Source of the DNA: Eretmocerus hayati
Lineage: Eukaryota > Arthropoda > Insecta > Hymenoptera > Aphelinidae
Length of the DNA stretch: 64,000 nt
Assembly: GCA_029851415.1 (NCBI GenBank)
Contig: CM056743.1
Coordinates: 64,882,186-64,946,185, forward strand
Reading direction: 5' to 3'
The translations under genes and the position numbers were made by a program. The notes below the pieces were generated by a model that saw only the letters and a program-made list of their open reading frames with translations, made no database searches and was not told the origin of the DNA. Below are positions 30,774-44,100 of this stretch, one piece after another. How positions within the stretch are numbered: position 1 is the first letter of the stretch; the number at the start of each line of letters is the position of its first letter.

Positions 30774-32500
30774 TCCGGTACATCAGGAACCGCAGGTATA
30801 ATCACCTTAATCGTAATCATGCAGAGGAAGACAACAGCGATGATGACGGTAATGCCCAAGAAGGTGGAGGTGATGCTCAAGAAGCGGAATTTGGGGCTTG
30901 ACAAGATGGAAATGAAGGCGAGGGCCGGGTTCGCCCTGAAGAGTGAATGTGAATCTTCATTCTTCATCATCGTGATAACAGGACGCAGATTGTGCTTCGC
31001 AGTGGTACGTGTATGCAAAGATAGGATAATGTATCCCCCCCTTCTGACAATCTGAAAGAATTCCATGGTATTACACCTCTCGCTGGTATTAGGGGGGATT
31101 TCATGACCCTGAGAACTAAGTAAACAGCGAGAGGACTTGTACACTCGTACTCCCAATTTATTTGAGCAAAAGTTCCTGTTCTGAAGACCCCCCCCCCCCC
31201 CCCGACTTGGGGTCATTATGGCCCCAGGCCTATTTTCGACTGTCAATACGGCCGCCAAACGATGAAGATCGTAATAATCTTGGAACCATCACACGTCAGG
31301 TCGGAGGGTGTCACTATGCATCGGCGGTGTTATATAAGCTAGGAGATACGCCAACGTGTTGCCAGCAGCTACTCGAAATAGTGGAAGGGGAAAGTAACCC
31401 CGTGTGGAGTGAATAATAACCAGAGGTTTTCAAATGTGACCTGCGGATTCCCTAATTTGGTGTTGGGTGATTCCGGGAGCAACTTAGTCCATATTCGTTC
31501 AGTGAGTTTGTGAATCATGTACTAACCTTATTCCGGCCCCCGTACTACATTTTTCTATGGCCCTCTGCAGATATTCCGACATTTTTCGAATTTTATAATT
31601 ATTTCTTACAGGAAAGATTTTCATCAAATATGTTTTCTTCGGAACGCTCATCACAATGATGCTTCTCTGACGGTGTACGATCGGTCGAAAGAGATCCCAC
31701 AAGAATTTCCTAGAAAGATTGACATGAACCGTTTGGGCGTAGTTTTGGAGTACACGTTCGTGTTTTGACTTCTTTTTTGATTTGGGAAACCCACGAATGG
31801 GATCATTTGTTATGGGAATGAAGTTCGAAAGATTGTGAGTAACTTTTCAAATTTCATCTGCGTTCAAGGTTTGTGTTGATATCTTGAAGAATGAGCGATG
31901 ATTTTTTCAAGTGGGGTCAGGATAACCCCGTGAGGAGGGAGGGGGGGGGGGTAAAAAGGCTCTGAGAGCTGCTCACCAAATTTTCGGTTTATTAGAGATT
32001 TCTGGAGTGAATTACATTGCTCATTATCGACTTGTTTTCGAACGTTCATGCTTTCAAAGCAATGATGATTGTAAATTGGCTTTAGCTACAGCCTTCGATA
32101 CACAGCCGACGTCAGGGACATTAGATACGGTGATCTTAGGGATTTTCTCTTAGTTTCAGATGTCAAAGTGGCTAACCTGATCAATCAAGTTTGAGCTCTA
32201 AATGAATACTCTTGTGGGTGCGATGTCGAATATCTTATGTTTCTGGCGGATTTCATCTTGGAATGCTCTGCTAGTATTAATCAGACAAGTGAGAGCTCGG
32301 AGCAGTTAATTTTCAAGGGGGTCGTGTGGACGCAGAGTGCAGCACAAGAACGATTTATACTCATTGGTGGATTCAACTGGTATGTATGGATTTAGAAAGG
32401 ACATCAAGGGGAGACAATATAATCGCTGACGATGCATTCGCCGCCGCCTCTGGATATCTCATTCCTGGCTAAACTCTTTGTGTCTGATCTACGATTGATC
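30774..32500. other. No gene seen
   Basis: About 1.7 kb with only short frames, a C-rich homopolymer at about 31189-31203 and a G-rich run near 31941-31950. No repeat partner was noticed in the window. Confidence 0.45.
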
Positions 32501-32523
32501 AAAATCAATCCAATTAGTTCCAG

Positions 32524-33437
32524 GTTCCGCGAGAACGCATTTCAAGGTTCAAAGAATGTGTATTATTACCCCCGATTATCCACCCAATCACTTCAATATC
32601 TTGTGTACAGTAGGAGCGATGGTAAGCTCATTTTTCCAGGGGATCTTCATAGATTCAACGACTGAATATACATTTTTCGAGGGAATATTTATCCTTTTTA
32701 GAAATGGAGTGGATGTAAATCCATCAATATGAATCCAATCAATTTCAGGTTTTGGATACATGTCTTGCCAGGTTGGGAAAGTGTATATACTTGCTCTGGC
32801 CATTTCAATCAACGGTCTGGTTTCTCTTGTAGAGATGGTGAGTTTATACTGCAAAATAATCTGTTTCGTAAATGTATCAAATTGATGTGAATTCCTCGAA
32901 AAAATTCTCAGAAAGTATTTTTATGTATTCAACACGTAACATTCACCTCAGTGAATTTTGATCAATCCCATTGATTCCAGATCTAGGAATAAGCTTCTTC
33001 AAGAATTGTACAGGGTATATCGTTACCCCCATCATTATCATCAACGATCTTCGTTTTTCCCGTGTACGCCATGGTAAGCCCATTTTTCGATAAAACAATA
33101 ATTGTTCCAACGAACAAATCCACGTGAATCATTCGACACCAATCCAGTTATTCACAGGTTACGGAATATCCCTTCTTAAGCTCGTGAATTTGAGATAATT
33201 ACCCTCGTTATCTTGATAAACGGTCTTAATTCTTCATAACACATGTATAAGCGATGGTGAGTATGTATTCCAGAATGATCTCTTTGTTGTGAGTCCATTG
33301 AATCAAAGTACATCAATTCATATTAGTCTAATCAATTATAGTATTCTTAATAACCTGCCTCAAGGTTTGAAGAAGGTATATTGTCACCATCATTATTGTT
33401 ATCAATGACCTTGATTTTATGTGAAGAAAGAGCGACG
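32524..33437 (+). repeat. Array of five exon-like units with conserved splice signals
   Basis: Five related segments of 89-99 nt at 32524-32621, 32749-32837, 32981-33073, 33158-33256 and 33342-33437. Each is preceded by an acceptor (TTCCAG, TTTCAG, TTCCAG, TTCACAG, AATTATAG) and followed by a donor after GATG, CATG or GACG (GTAAGC, GTGAGT, GTAAGC, GTGAGT, GTGAGC). Spacing is 177-232 bp. Shared words include GGTATAT, TTATCATCAACG-like and GAGCGATG. The segments have no common reading frame. This fits tandemly duplicated exons of a non-coding or decayed transcript. Confidence 0.6.
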
Positions 33438-33607
33438 GTGAGCTCACTTTTCGGAAGAATCCTCGTGTTTCCAATGCTTGAAATCTACGTAATTCCACCA
33501 ATATCAATACAATTCATCCCAGAGTAACACCTTATTCGTTCAGTTCAGAGAGATGTACGTACAGTGTCCTGTAGAGAAAATGGAGCACGGGGAGCTTCAC
33601 TAAAACA

Positions 33608-35106
33608 ACACATGGTGCTCTAGAAATGAGTTTGATCCAAAGGTGCTTGCCTTTCAGAATTTCTCTTCTACGCTCAAAATACAAGCTAAGTGTGACATTT
33701 CCCTATGTGACAGAAAAGTCCATTTTGAGTTTTTTTGGAGCATACACGATATTAATGTTTGACTTAGGTGAACAGCGATCGTAGAATTTCATCCACTGTC
33801 AACCTACTCACGTAGAAAACCTCGTGAATTCTTCGAATACCACTTCTGAAAATTGAATTCGTCGTGAAATGCGTCATGGGGTGATTTTGGAGGGAAAATA
33901 ATTGATTTCATCATAATGACAGGGATGATCCACAGTCTACGTGCTTAGATGCAATAGAAAGACCGACACACTATAAATGGAATGAGAAGTAATGATTCAT
34001 GAAATAATACAAAACTGGCATACCCCAAAAAGAGGACTGGGAAAACAAAACCTTCAACGGAAGTTACAAGATTGCTCAAGTATCTTGGAATGTGACTCAA
34101 CTATTACGCCATTCATTGACATTCTTTAGGGTACATTGTGAGTGATCTCATCAAGATCTTGAAACCGAATTCTGTGACTCTTTGGGAAAAAACTCCACCA
34201 GTTTGGAAATATTCGAAGTTGAGTGTGATATTGGGGTCGCGAATTCTCGCAACTCTTACATTATTACTCGATCTGGATGACGAATATCGAGAACGACGAG
34301 ATAATTCATTTAGGAATTGAAACTGTTCCGCTAGGGAGAACTCCTGTAAATTCCTCATACCTGCTATTTTGATTCAACTTTTATGCGAATGATGCAAGAA
34401 TCAACATGGTGAATATGACTTTTTGAATTTGATTGAATTCGATTCAAATTTTGGATTTGATTTTGACTCAGAATATTTCCAGATTAGTTGAGTTTACCGG
34501 AAGGAATCGCAGGATTCGAATTCAATGATTTCAAGAGACCCTCCAGAGTGTATCCTCAAGAATGTCAATATGGCGTAACAGTTGAGGCACAGGTCCAGGG
34601 ATGATCCAAAAAATGATACCTTGCGTTGAATATTCCGTTTTTCCAATCCTCTTCTTATAGAACAAGCTGTTTTCTATGAGTTGAATGTCATATTTCATTC
34701 CATTCATAGTGTTTTGGTCTCTCTATCACAACCAGGGACGTAGAGTGTAGCCGATTCCCGTCATCACGGCGGACTAACTCATTTCCCCATCAAAATCACC
34801 TCATGACGCATTTCACGGCGAATTCAATTTTTAGAAGTGGTATTTGATGGACGTATGAGGTCTTTCATGTGAGAAGGTTGACGGTGGATGAAATTCTACG
34901 ACCGCTGTTTTCCTGAGACGAAGGTCCATCACGTAAAAACTCATTTTCTCATAGAAGAATCTCAGAATGGACTTTTCTTGTAAACAGGAGCGGTTACGAT
35001 TTTCGTTCTTGCGGAAAAATGTTGCATTTATCATGTATTTGAGGCGTGAGGAAGAAATTCTGAAGGACAAGTACCTTCGGGTTAAACTCAATTCTCGAGC
35101 AGCGTG
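33608..35106. repeat. Imperfect long palindrome (foldback-like)
   Basis: Outer arms of about 300 bp, 33608-33905 and 34780-35106, are inverted copies, recognised by GTAGAATTTCATCCAC and its reverse complement GTGGATGAAATTCTAC. An inner pair near 34087-34130 and 34548-34590 is also inverted around ACGCCATTCATTGACATTC. The arms are diverged, so this is an old element. Confidence 0.65.
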
Positions 35107-35224
35107 AGCAATCACTCCGACGACCTTGTGTCTGGTGAAAGATGCGAAAGAAATATATGAATTATGTGTTTCGGAAATGATTTTAATTAAAAATTGTCCC
35201 TGATAATTGACTCCCAGAACTCTG

Positions 35225-35760
35225 ACAATCTCGATTTGAATGAATCATCCTTCATTTCTATGCAAATCATCAACTCCGAGATGATTAAACTCTTTGCACG
35301 ACCTCCAAAATCTTTTTCACACATTGTTCTACGATTTTTTATACCCCAGTTACGAGCGATCGCGTGAGAAGATAGGTATCAATAATAATTCTCTTGAATA
35401 GATTGGTATTTCCTGCTTAATTAAATTTATAGGTATCAAAAATACAAAAACGCTCATAACCCACGATTTTGTAAAAAATCTTCTGAAATTTATATTATTG
35501 TATTCAGACTCATCCTAAAGATTGCTTGGAAGGTCTTTCGCCCGTTACAAACCAAGAAAAATTCATGGCTCCATACTTTCAATACCCTCAACCGGTACAG
35601 AACTCTTTCCACGCGATCGCTTGTAACTCGGGTGTAAAAGATCGTATAGCCAATATGTGTACTGGTAGTTGTTCAAGGTCTTGAGGGAGCTTTAAGAATT
35701 CTTAAGGATTTCTACGCTAGCATGATTTGCATAGAAGTGGAGGGCGATTGATTAAATCAT
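35225..35760. repeat. Diverged inverted repeat
   Basis: Weakly inverted arms centred near 35490. Matching blocks include TTCTATGCAAATCAT versus ATGATTTGCATAGAA and CGATCGCGTG versus CACGCGATCG. No coding content was recognised. The region between 35761 and 37110 holds no gene, but the word GGCCACGGAATTGAC appears near 36764 and 36932 and again near 44290, outside the 7-kb palindrome. Confidence 0.5.
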
Positions 35761-37297
35761 AGGCCAAGAAAGAAATTTCGATGCAAATGATCTTCAAAAC
35801 CCTTTTTTCCGATAGATTTTTTCCTTGGGTTCCAAGTGCTTGTCTGAATATTGCCGTGGACTTGAGGGCGCTGGTCGGAATAATCGCTGTTTACGTGGAG
35901 GTCTCTGTGTTTCATTCTTTCTGCAGGGTACTGTCTATCATTCTCTTCATGGTTTGAATGAATGATATCAATTCCACGAGTGAAGTCTGAGCGATAAAAG
36001 ACACATGAATCGTCATATTCTCAATCACACAATTCTTGTGAATGGGAAAGGATGAATCCAATCAACTCGAAGTCCTCGAATAACCTTCACTGACCTCCAA
36101 ATGAGTTATAGGTTTACCTTGGTTGATGAAAGATAATATATTACGCTTCGAGAGCCGGAATAATTTGTTCTTTGCGAAAACCTTGCTAGACGTCCGCGTC
36201 GGTGGAGCCGACGAAGATGAAGCATGGTTTTCGTACATCAGTACAAAGTTGTCGGCGCGAGACGCGCATAAGCATCATGAGCAAAATGTGTTCAGAGATG
36301 TTATCAAGATACTGGTCTTCTTCTTTTTCAAAAGTTGGCAATATCTTCCTGCTACAGTGTTATAGCAGAGATACTGGTGATAGCAGAGCTAACTTTATTA
36401 CATTATAAACTAAGTGACTTTGCAAAATCCCCTGATTCGATCCATGACAAGGCTTAACTGTTGGGTAAAGTGAGCCTGGTTTATGAGCCCGGGCTTATTA
36501 CGGAGAATCGATGCTAGTCCATAACTCATTTGCATCTCGACTTGCATCAATTCCATGGATGTATATCAGTGGATCCGCGGAAACTTGCTTGGAACAAACT
36601 CGAAAATAGACGAAAGACAAAAGTGAGCTTCTGGGCTCGCAAGATGGGTTTTTTCACTCCTGATCTCATCTATATTCAGGATCAAAACTCAAACATATAG
36701 AAAGTTAGGAAATTTTTTTACGTGTTAGATCCTATAAGAGCTCAGCTCGAGATCGCAAATTGGCCACGGAATTGACGGCCATGGAACTGACATTTCATGT
36801 TTGATCAGCGAAAACGGATCGGAGAGTTATCGGATCGCTTTTTCCGCTTAGATAAGTATTTGGTATACCAAATACTTACGAGAAGTCGAGCGAGATGATG
36901 GATTGTCGATCTTTTAGACGTGTTGGTAGATGGCCACGGAATTGACACTCTTATTTACCCCGGCATTTTTTCGAAGAAGAGTACGTCGCCACTTCTCGGG
37001 AGTGAAGCGATGGAGGTTTATACCGCATCTGTTCGATAGTTTGAAGCGAGAGGATCAAAATGTGCACATGAGCGGACGCTTCCAAGTCGATAGACGCCCT
37101 CACGCAACACATACAGTCTGATTCATTAAGTGTGTACATGCCATAACCGGGATGTGGGAAAAAATTTGTATTTTCAAACGAGTTATTTGTAAAAATTCGT
37201 AATAGCTGTCAGAATTTGTAACTTTTGATAGAAATATGATTCTTAATCATTACATTTGAAATGTTTGGAAGCGGGTGCCAACTTCACACGCGTAATG

Positions 37298-38808
37298 CAC
37301 GGTGTCCTTGAACCAACTTTAAATGAGTCGGAAGACCACCTCGCCAAATATTTTCTTAAATGGTTGTTAAGGGCTCAAATAACATCTCCCAACTGTTTTT
37401 AAAGTCGCCTACGTTAGAATTTTCAAATAAATCAAGTTTTATGATTTTTTTCTGAAAAAACCGCCAAAAATGACTTTGACGCGCTTTGGTGATGTTGAAC
37501 GCTTAGTTATATGCTTCAAGTTTCACGAAAATTTCGTTAGAAAGGGCAGATGGTTCATGACACTCTATCCCAAAAGATTCGCAATGTGATGCGTAGAGGA
37601 GGAGATAGGCTTCGTGAGCTGTGACTAATGCTTGGGTAGAGAGTCTGATGGCGAATATAGAAAGGTCCACCTACCTATATTGGGAGAATGGTCGTCTGCT
37701 CACGGCTCTCTCTTCTTCTAACTCACATTGGTCCTAATAATATGTACACAATGCCTTGGACTCTCGGCAAGGTCCTCATCGCGCAACAAGAGCTCTCAAT
37801 CCGGTTCTGGAGAGCTTGCAGGTATGTCATGACTGCTCCACATATCGCATTTGAGTGGAGGGGGTAGCTCTATCGTAGTTCTAAGATACCACGTGTTTGC
37901 TTTCATGCAGAGAAGCGACTCAAATTTTGGGTATTGTGCATGAAAAGAAGATGGGAGTGCAGAAGCTGAAAAGAGACATGGAAGACTGCTCCAAAAATGT
38001 TCAGCGATTGACGGTCAGATTGATAGATTGCCCTATCTGACTTACCTATGTCTGACATATAGATGAAGGTACTTTATCATCCTGCACGTCAATCGCTGAA
38101 CATTTTTGGAGCGGTCTTTCATGTCTCTTTTCAGCTTCTGCACTCCCATCTCCTCCTTCATGCACAATACCCAAAATTTGAGTCGATTCTCTTCATGAAA
38201 GCAAACACGTGGCATCTTAGAACTACGATAGAGCTACCCTCTCCACTCAAATGCGAGATGTGGATCAGGTATGACATACCTGCAAGCTCTCCAGAACTGG
38301 AGTGAGAGCTTTTGTTGCGCGATGAGGACCTTGCCGAAAGTCCAAGGCATTGTGTACATGATATTAGGACCAATGTGAGTAAGAAGGAGACAGAGCCGTG
38401 AGCAGACGACGAATTTCCCAATATAGATAGGTGGTATATACCTTTCTATATTTTCCATCTGACTCTCTACCCAAGCATTAGTCACAGCTCACGAAGCCTG
38501 TCCCTTCCTCTACGCATTACATTGCGAATCTTTTGGGATAGAGTGTCATGAACCATCTGCACTTTCTAACAAAATTTTTGTGGAATTTGAAGCATATAAC
38601 TAAGCGTTCATCATCACCAAAGCGCGTCAGAGTCGTTTCTTGACAATTTTTTCAAAAAAAATCATAAAAGTTGATTTATTTGGGAATTCTAGCGTAAGCG
38701 ATTTTAAAAACAGTTGGAAGATTATATCTGAGCCCTGAAGAACCATTCAAGGAAATATTTGGCGAGGTGGTCTTCCGACTCATTTAAAGTTGGTTCAAGG
38801 ACACCGTG
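37298..38808. mobile_element. Foldback nested in the left arm of the 7-kb palindrome
   Basis: Ends CACGGTGTCCTTGAACC and its reverse complement, with arms reaching inward for about 700 bp around a centre near 38030. It is flanked by AATG on both sides (37294-37297 and 38809-38812). The mirror position in the right arm, near 43915, has a single copy and no insert. No protein is recognised. Confidence 0.85.
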
Positions 38809-40299
38809 AATGTTTTACCTCCCAACCATCACATAACAATTACGTGTTTATTATGTAATGATTATTGTTTCGCCATGAAGGTTATGTGTTGGATTTGCGC
38901 GTTGTGTTGTGGTTTGTGCAGTTTCTTCACATATAGTGAAATCGTTCTGTTTTTTGGCTCTCTCTTCTCGTAATCTTACCGCGGAGCCCGGCGAAAAGAA
39001 GAGTGTAATAACGCCATCTCACAGAACGAGGAGTCATAACAATGTGTTACGCACACAAAAGCACAACTTCCACACCAATACGGGAGCCTCTACATACGTG
39101 TGGAAGTTGTGCGTTAGTAGTGGAGAGTCGTGAGAGCGGGTAGAGGGCTGTATACTGAGCAGCGAAAGGGTTACTGATACTCAATTTTTTCTTTTTCTGA
39201 AGATAATAGTTTGATTTCGTGACAGCCAATTTTTTATCAACATTTCCATTCAATTGCATATTTTCTCCATCCTATTTTCACCAAATGTCCTTGTATTTGA
39301 AAAATGGTTAGAACATTTTCTTCCTTTCGCCGAGATCTATCGATTGGAGATAATGCCTTTTCTCCAGGAAGCATCCCGAACCTGAGATAGACTAATCTTT
39401 GAGGCCCTTTGTCCGTGTGTCTGTGTGTTGTTTTGTTGCTTCGACGCTTTCTCTTTTATACTCGATCTGATCAACTTTTGCTCTTCTATGAGTTGTAGAG
39501 TATCACTCAGGGGAGAGCCCAGTGATTTGGCATCTCTTCCCTCCCAGTGTCATACAATCTAGAGGCTTTTTGAGCAAGAACTGCTTGAATCTCTGGTTTC
39601 AAAATCCAATCGTGAGAATTCAATCTAATCTCATTTAATAATTTAATTTGTATTCAAGTTTGAAAATTTAAGAATTTAAATTCAATGAGTTGATTTTTCT
39701 GTTCGTTTTAACGCATCTAGAATTGTTGTTCATTAGCATGGAAGTCTAGATCACTCGCTTCAAACTACGTCCACGCGTTACGTGCATGAGATGCTAGTGA
39801 TCTGGTTTTTTAGAAAATTCATAGATCGATCCACCGAATTCCGTGAGACCACATACATGTCCGGTTGAAATGTCAAATTTTGACCGAGGATTTTTTTGTC
39901 ACAATTTGATGTAATTTTCCGATCGAAAGAGAAGGGTTTTTCCGATATTTTTCGAAATTATCGATATTTCTCGAGATGCGAAGCATTTTAACGAGAAAAT
40001 TCAGAATTTTGGCAGGGAAAAATGTATATCGTCTGACAGGAATCGATGGATCGGTCTGCAGATTATTCTGGTGTGCTTCCTGTGGTTCTGAACGCAATGT
40101 CGTATGGGTTCGGTGATCTGGCCAATTGTACGCGAACCCGGAAATACATATGGATAAGGTATTATTTTCCCAAAAATGTGACTAAAACATCGTTTTTACA
40201 TCAGAAAAATACTCTTAGATCAGAATCTCCAACCCCCCATGATTTTTCAGACCAGACGTGAAAATTAGGGGTGCACCTCCCCTTGAATGTGTGACGACC

Positions 40300-42430
40300 A
40301 AACCATGATCATTCGCGTACGCTACCCAAGCGAATGGTGACCAACCAACTAGGGATATTCGCGTACCCTACGAAAGATGCAGATTCGCCAACGCGAAGTC
40401 ACGCATGACTCCCATACCTTGAATATCTGCGTACGTTCCCAAAAGAATGAAGGAATCTTGTACGGCCTTCAGCGGATAGATCCAATTTTCCTGAAGTAGT
40501 GTGTGACAACCAGACCATGAGCGTTCGCGTACGCTACTGAATCCATTTGGATTTGCGAATGCAAGTTCGCGTGCGACTACCAAATCATGGATATTGGCGT
40601 ATTACAAGCCAAGTCATGCGGATCCGAACACGCTACCCAAATGATGCGGATTCGTGTACGCCCCACTACGTGTGGCTACAAAATCATGGATATTCGCGGA
40701 CGCTACCAAAAATATCGAATTCTGCGTACGCAGTTCAGCGAATGTAACTACTCCTCTTGAAAAGCGCATCTGCCAACCAAACCATAAATAGCCGCTTATG
40801 CTAGTGGTGTAAATGATGTTTGCTCATGAAAGGAATTCCTCTAAAATCGGCGCGTGATTACCCAACCAATGGATATCCACTCATGCTACTAGGAATGACA
40901 ATTCGCGTACGCTACAAAAAAGATTCGAATGCGCGTATGCCAATTGAAGGTGTGACTACCGAACCATGCATATTCGCTCAATCTCCCAGGAAAAATATGA
41001 TACTAGAATTCGCGTACGCGAATCAGTGAATGCGACAACTTTTCCTGGTTTTCGCGTGTCATCACCAGACCATGAGCACTCGCGTACGCTACCCAAGTTA
41101 ACCATGTTCGCGTACGCGAATACACAAATCAAAAGACGTCTCCTCAAAGTTGGACGTGCCTCACTCATCGTGGATCTTCGCGTACGCTACTAGCGATGCA
41201 GATTTGCTAACGCGGAGGCACCTATGGAACTACATCAACTGGAACTCTCGGGTATCTACCAAATCATGAATATCCACCTACGCTACTGGGCATGTTAGCG
41301 AATCTGCATTTTTAGTAGCGTACGCGAAGATCCACGATGAGTGAGGCACGTACAACTTTGAGGAGGAGTCTTTCGATTTGTGTATTTGCGTACGCGAACA
41401 TAGTTCACTCGGGTAGCGTACGCGAGTGCTCATGGTCTGGTGCTGACACGCGAATACCGGGAAAAGTTGTCACATTGACTTATTCACGTGCGCGAATTCT
41501 AGTATCATATTTTTTCTGGGAGATTGAGTGAATATGCATGGTTCGGTAGTCACACTTTCAATTGGCGAACAAGGATCCGAATCACTTGTGTAGCGTACGC
41601 GAATCTGTATCCCTAGTAGCAAGAGTGGATATCCATAGTTGGGTGATCACGCACAAATTTTATAAGCCAACATCATAACCGATGGCCGACGCGAATTTCC
41701 ATGATTTGGTGGCCACACGAGGACATGCGTACCCGAATCGACATCATTCAGGTAACGTACGCGAATCAGCATGATTTGGTTTCTACGCCAATATCCATGC
41801 TTTGGTCGTCACACGCGAATTCGCGTTCGCGAATCCAAATCACTTCAGTATCGTACGCGAACGCTCATGGTCTGGTTGTCACACACAACTTCAGAAGGAG
41901 AGGGTCTATCCGCTGATGTCCGTATAAGATTCCGTCATTCTTTTGGGACCGTACGCAGATATCCATGGTGAGGGGAACATGCGTGACTTTGCGTAGACGA
42001 ATCTGCATCTCTTGTAGCGTACGCGAGAATCTATCGTTAGTTAGTAACGCGCGAATTTCAGGAAAATTACTCTGATTCTTGAAATCGCGTACGCGAAACG
42101 CATAACATTCACTTGGATAGCGTACGCGAATGCTCATGGTCTAGTGATCATTCGCAAATACCAGGAGGAGTTGCCACATTCGCTCATACAAGTGAGCGAA
42201 TTCATTATCCTGTTCCTGGGAGCTTGCACGGATACCATTGGTTCAATAGCCACACGCGTGATTCAGTTGGAGTAGTCCATGCATTCGCGCACATTAATCT
42301 GCACCCTTAGTAGCGTAGTTGGTTGGTCACCTAAAATGTTCCGGAGGAGTCCATTATTCTGGGTATTTGCGTACGCGAATACGCGAATACCATTCGCTTG
42401 GGTAGCGTACGCGAATGATCATGGTTTGTT
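40300..42430. repeat. Satellite rich in CGCGTACGC palindromes
   Basis: Degenerate units of about 60-75 bp, each with an ACCATGNNTATTCGCG-like block and the core CGCGTACGC, sometimes the full palindrome CGCGTACGCG. About twenty cores occur. The array itself is mirror-symmetrical about 41255, so orientation of the units switches at the centre (TTCGCGTACGCTACC on the left, GGTAGCGTACGCGAA on the right). Confidence 0.8.
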
Positions 42431-44100
42431 CGTCACATTCAAGGGGAGGTGCACCCCTAATTTCCAAGTCTGGTCTGAAAAATCATGGGGGGTTGGAGAT
42501 TCTGATTTATGAGTATTTTTTCGATCTAAAACCGATGGCTTAGTCACATTTTCGGAAAAATGATACCTTATTCATATGTATTTCCGGGTTCGCGTACAAT
42601 TGGCCAGATCACCGAACCCATACGACATTGCGTTCAAAACCACAGGAAGCACACCAGAAAAAATCTGCAGACCGATCCATCGATTCCTGTCAGACCATAT
42701 ACATTTTTCCCTGCCAATATTCTGAAGTTTCTCGTTAAAATGCCTCGCAACTCGAGAGATATCGATTATTTCGAAAAACATTGGGAAAACCCTTCTCTTT
42801 CGATCGGAAAATTACATCAAATTGTGACAAAAAAAATCCTCGGTCAAAATTTGACATTCCAACCGGACATGTATGTGGTCTCACGGAATTCGGTGGATCG
42901 ATCTATGAACTTTCTAAAAAACCAGATCACGAGCATCTCATGCACGTAACGCGTGGACGTAGTTTGAAGCGAGTGATCTAGACTTCCATGCTAATGAACA
43001 ACAATTCTAAGTGCGTCAAAACGAACAGAGAAATTAACTTATGAAATTTGAACTCTTAAATTTTCAAACGTAAATACAAATTGAATTATTAAATTTGATC
43101 AGATTGAATTCTCACGATTGGATTTTGAAACCAGCGATTCAAGCAATTCTTGCTCAAAAAGCCTCTAGATCGTATGACACTGGGAGGGAAGAGATGCCAA
43201 ATCACTGGGCTCTCCCCTGAGTGATACCCTACAACTCATAGAAGAGCAAAAGTTGATCAGATCGAGTATAAGAGAGAAAGCGTCGAAGCAACGAAACAAC
43301 ACACACACACGGACAAAGGGCCTCAAAGATTAGTTTATCTCAGGTTTGGGATGCTTTCTGGAGAGAAAGCATTATCTCCAATCGATAGATCTTGGCGAGA
43401 GGAAGAAAATGGTCTAGTCATTTTCTTAAATACAAGGACATTTGGTAAAAATAGGATGGAGAAAATATGCAATTGAATGGAAATGTTGATAAAGAATTGG
43501 CTGTCACGAAATCAAACTATTATCTTCAGAAAAAGAAAAAATTGAGTATCAGTAACCCTTTCGCTGCTCAGTATACAGCCCTCTACCCGCTCTCACGACT
43601 CTCCACTACTAACGCACAACTTCCACACGTATGTAGAGGCTCCCGTATTGGTGTGGAAGTTGTGCTTTTGTGTGCGTAACACATTGTCATGACCCCTTGT
43701 TCTGTGAGATGGCGTTATTACACTCTTCTTCTCGCGGGGCTCCGCGGTAAGATTACGAGAAGAGAGAGCCAAAAAACATAAGGAGAATCAATATATGTGA
43801 AGAAACTGCACAAATCACAACACTACGCGCAAATTCAACACATAACCTTCATGGCGAAACAATAATCATTACATAATAAACACGTGTTTGTTATGTGATG
43901 GTTGGAAGGTACAACATTACGCGTGTGAAGTTGGCACCCGCTTCCAAACATTCCAAATGTCATGATCAAGGATCATATTTCTATCCAAAGTTACAAATTC
44001 TGACAGCTATTACGAATTTTCACAAATAACTCGTTCGAAAATACAAATTTTTTTCCACATCCCGGTTATGGCATGTACACACTTGATGAATCAGACTGTA

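Larger units (their letters stand above)
37114..44098. mobile_element. Seven-kilobase foldback with TA-flanked CAGTCTGATTC ends
   Basis: The left end is TA then CAGTCTGATTCATTAAG; the right end is the inverted GAATCAGACTG then TA. The arms match along their full length: 37114-37297 continuing at 38809 to about 41220, and about 41290 to 44098. The centre is near 41255. TA duplication and CAGT ends fit a Tc1/mariner-type foldback or giant MITE. Arm frames around 39047-39259 and 43467-43679 are nearly identical mirror copies without known domains. The left arm carries an extra 1.5-kb insertion. Confidence 0.8.

Noticed and set aside
39047..43679. Paired frames in the two arms of the 7-kb palindrome as a real gene
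   Set aside because: They are mirror copies of one DNA segment, lysine-rich by composition, with no recognisable domain.
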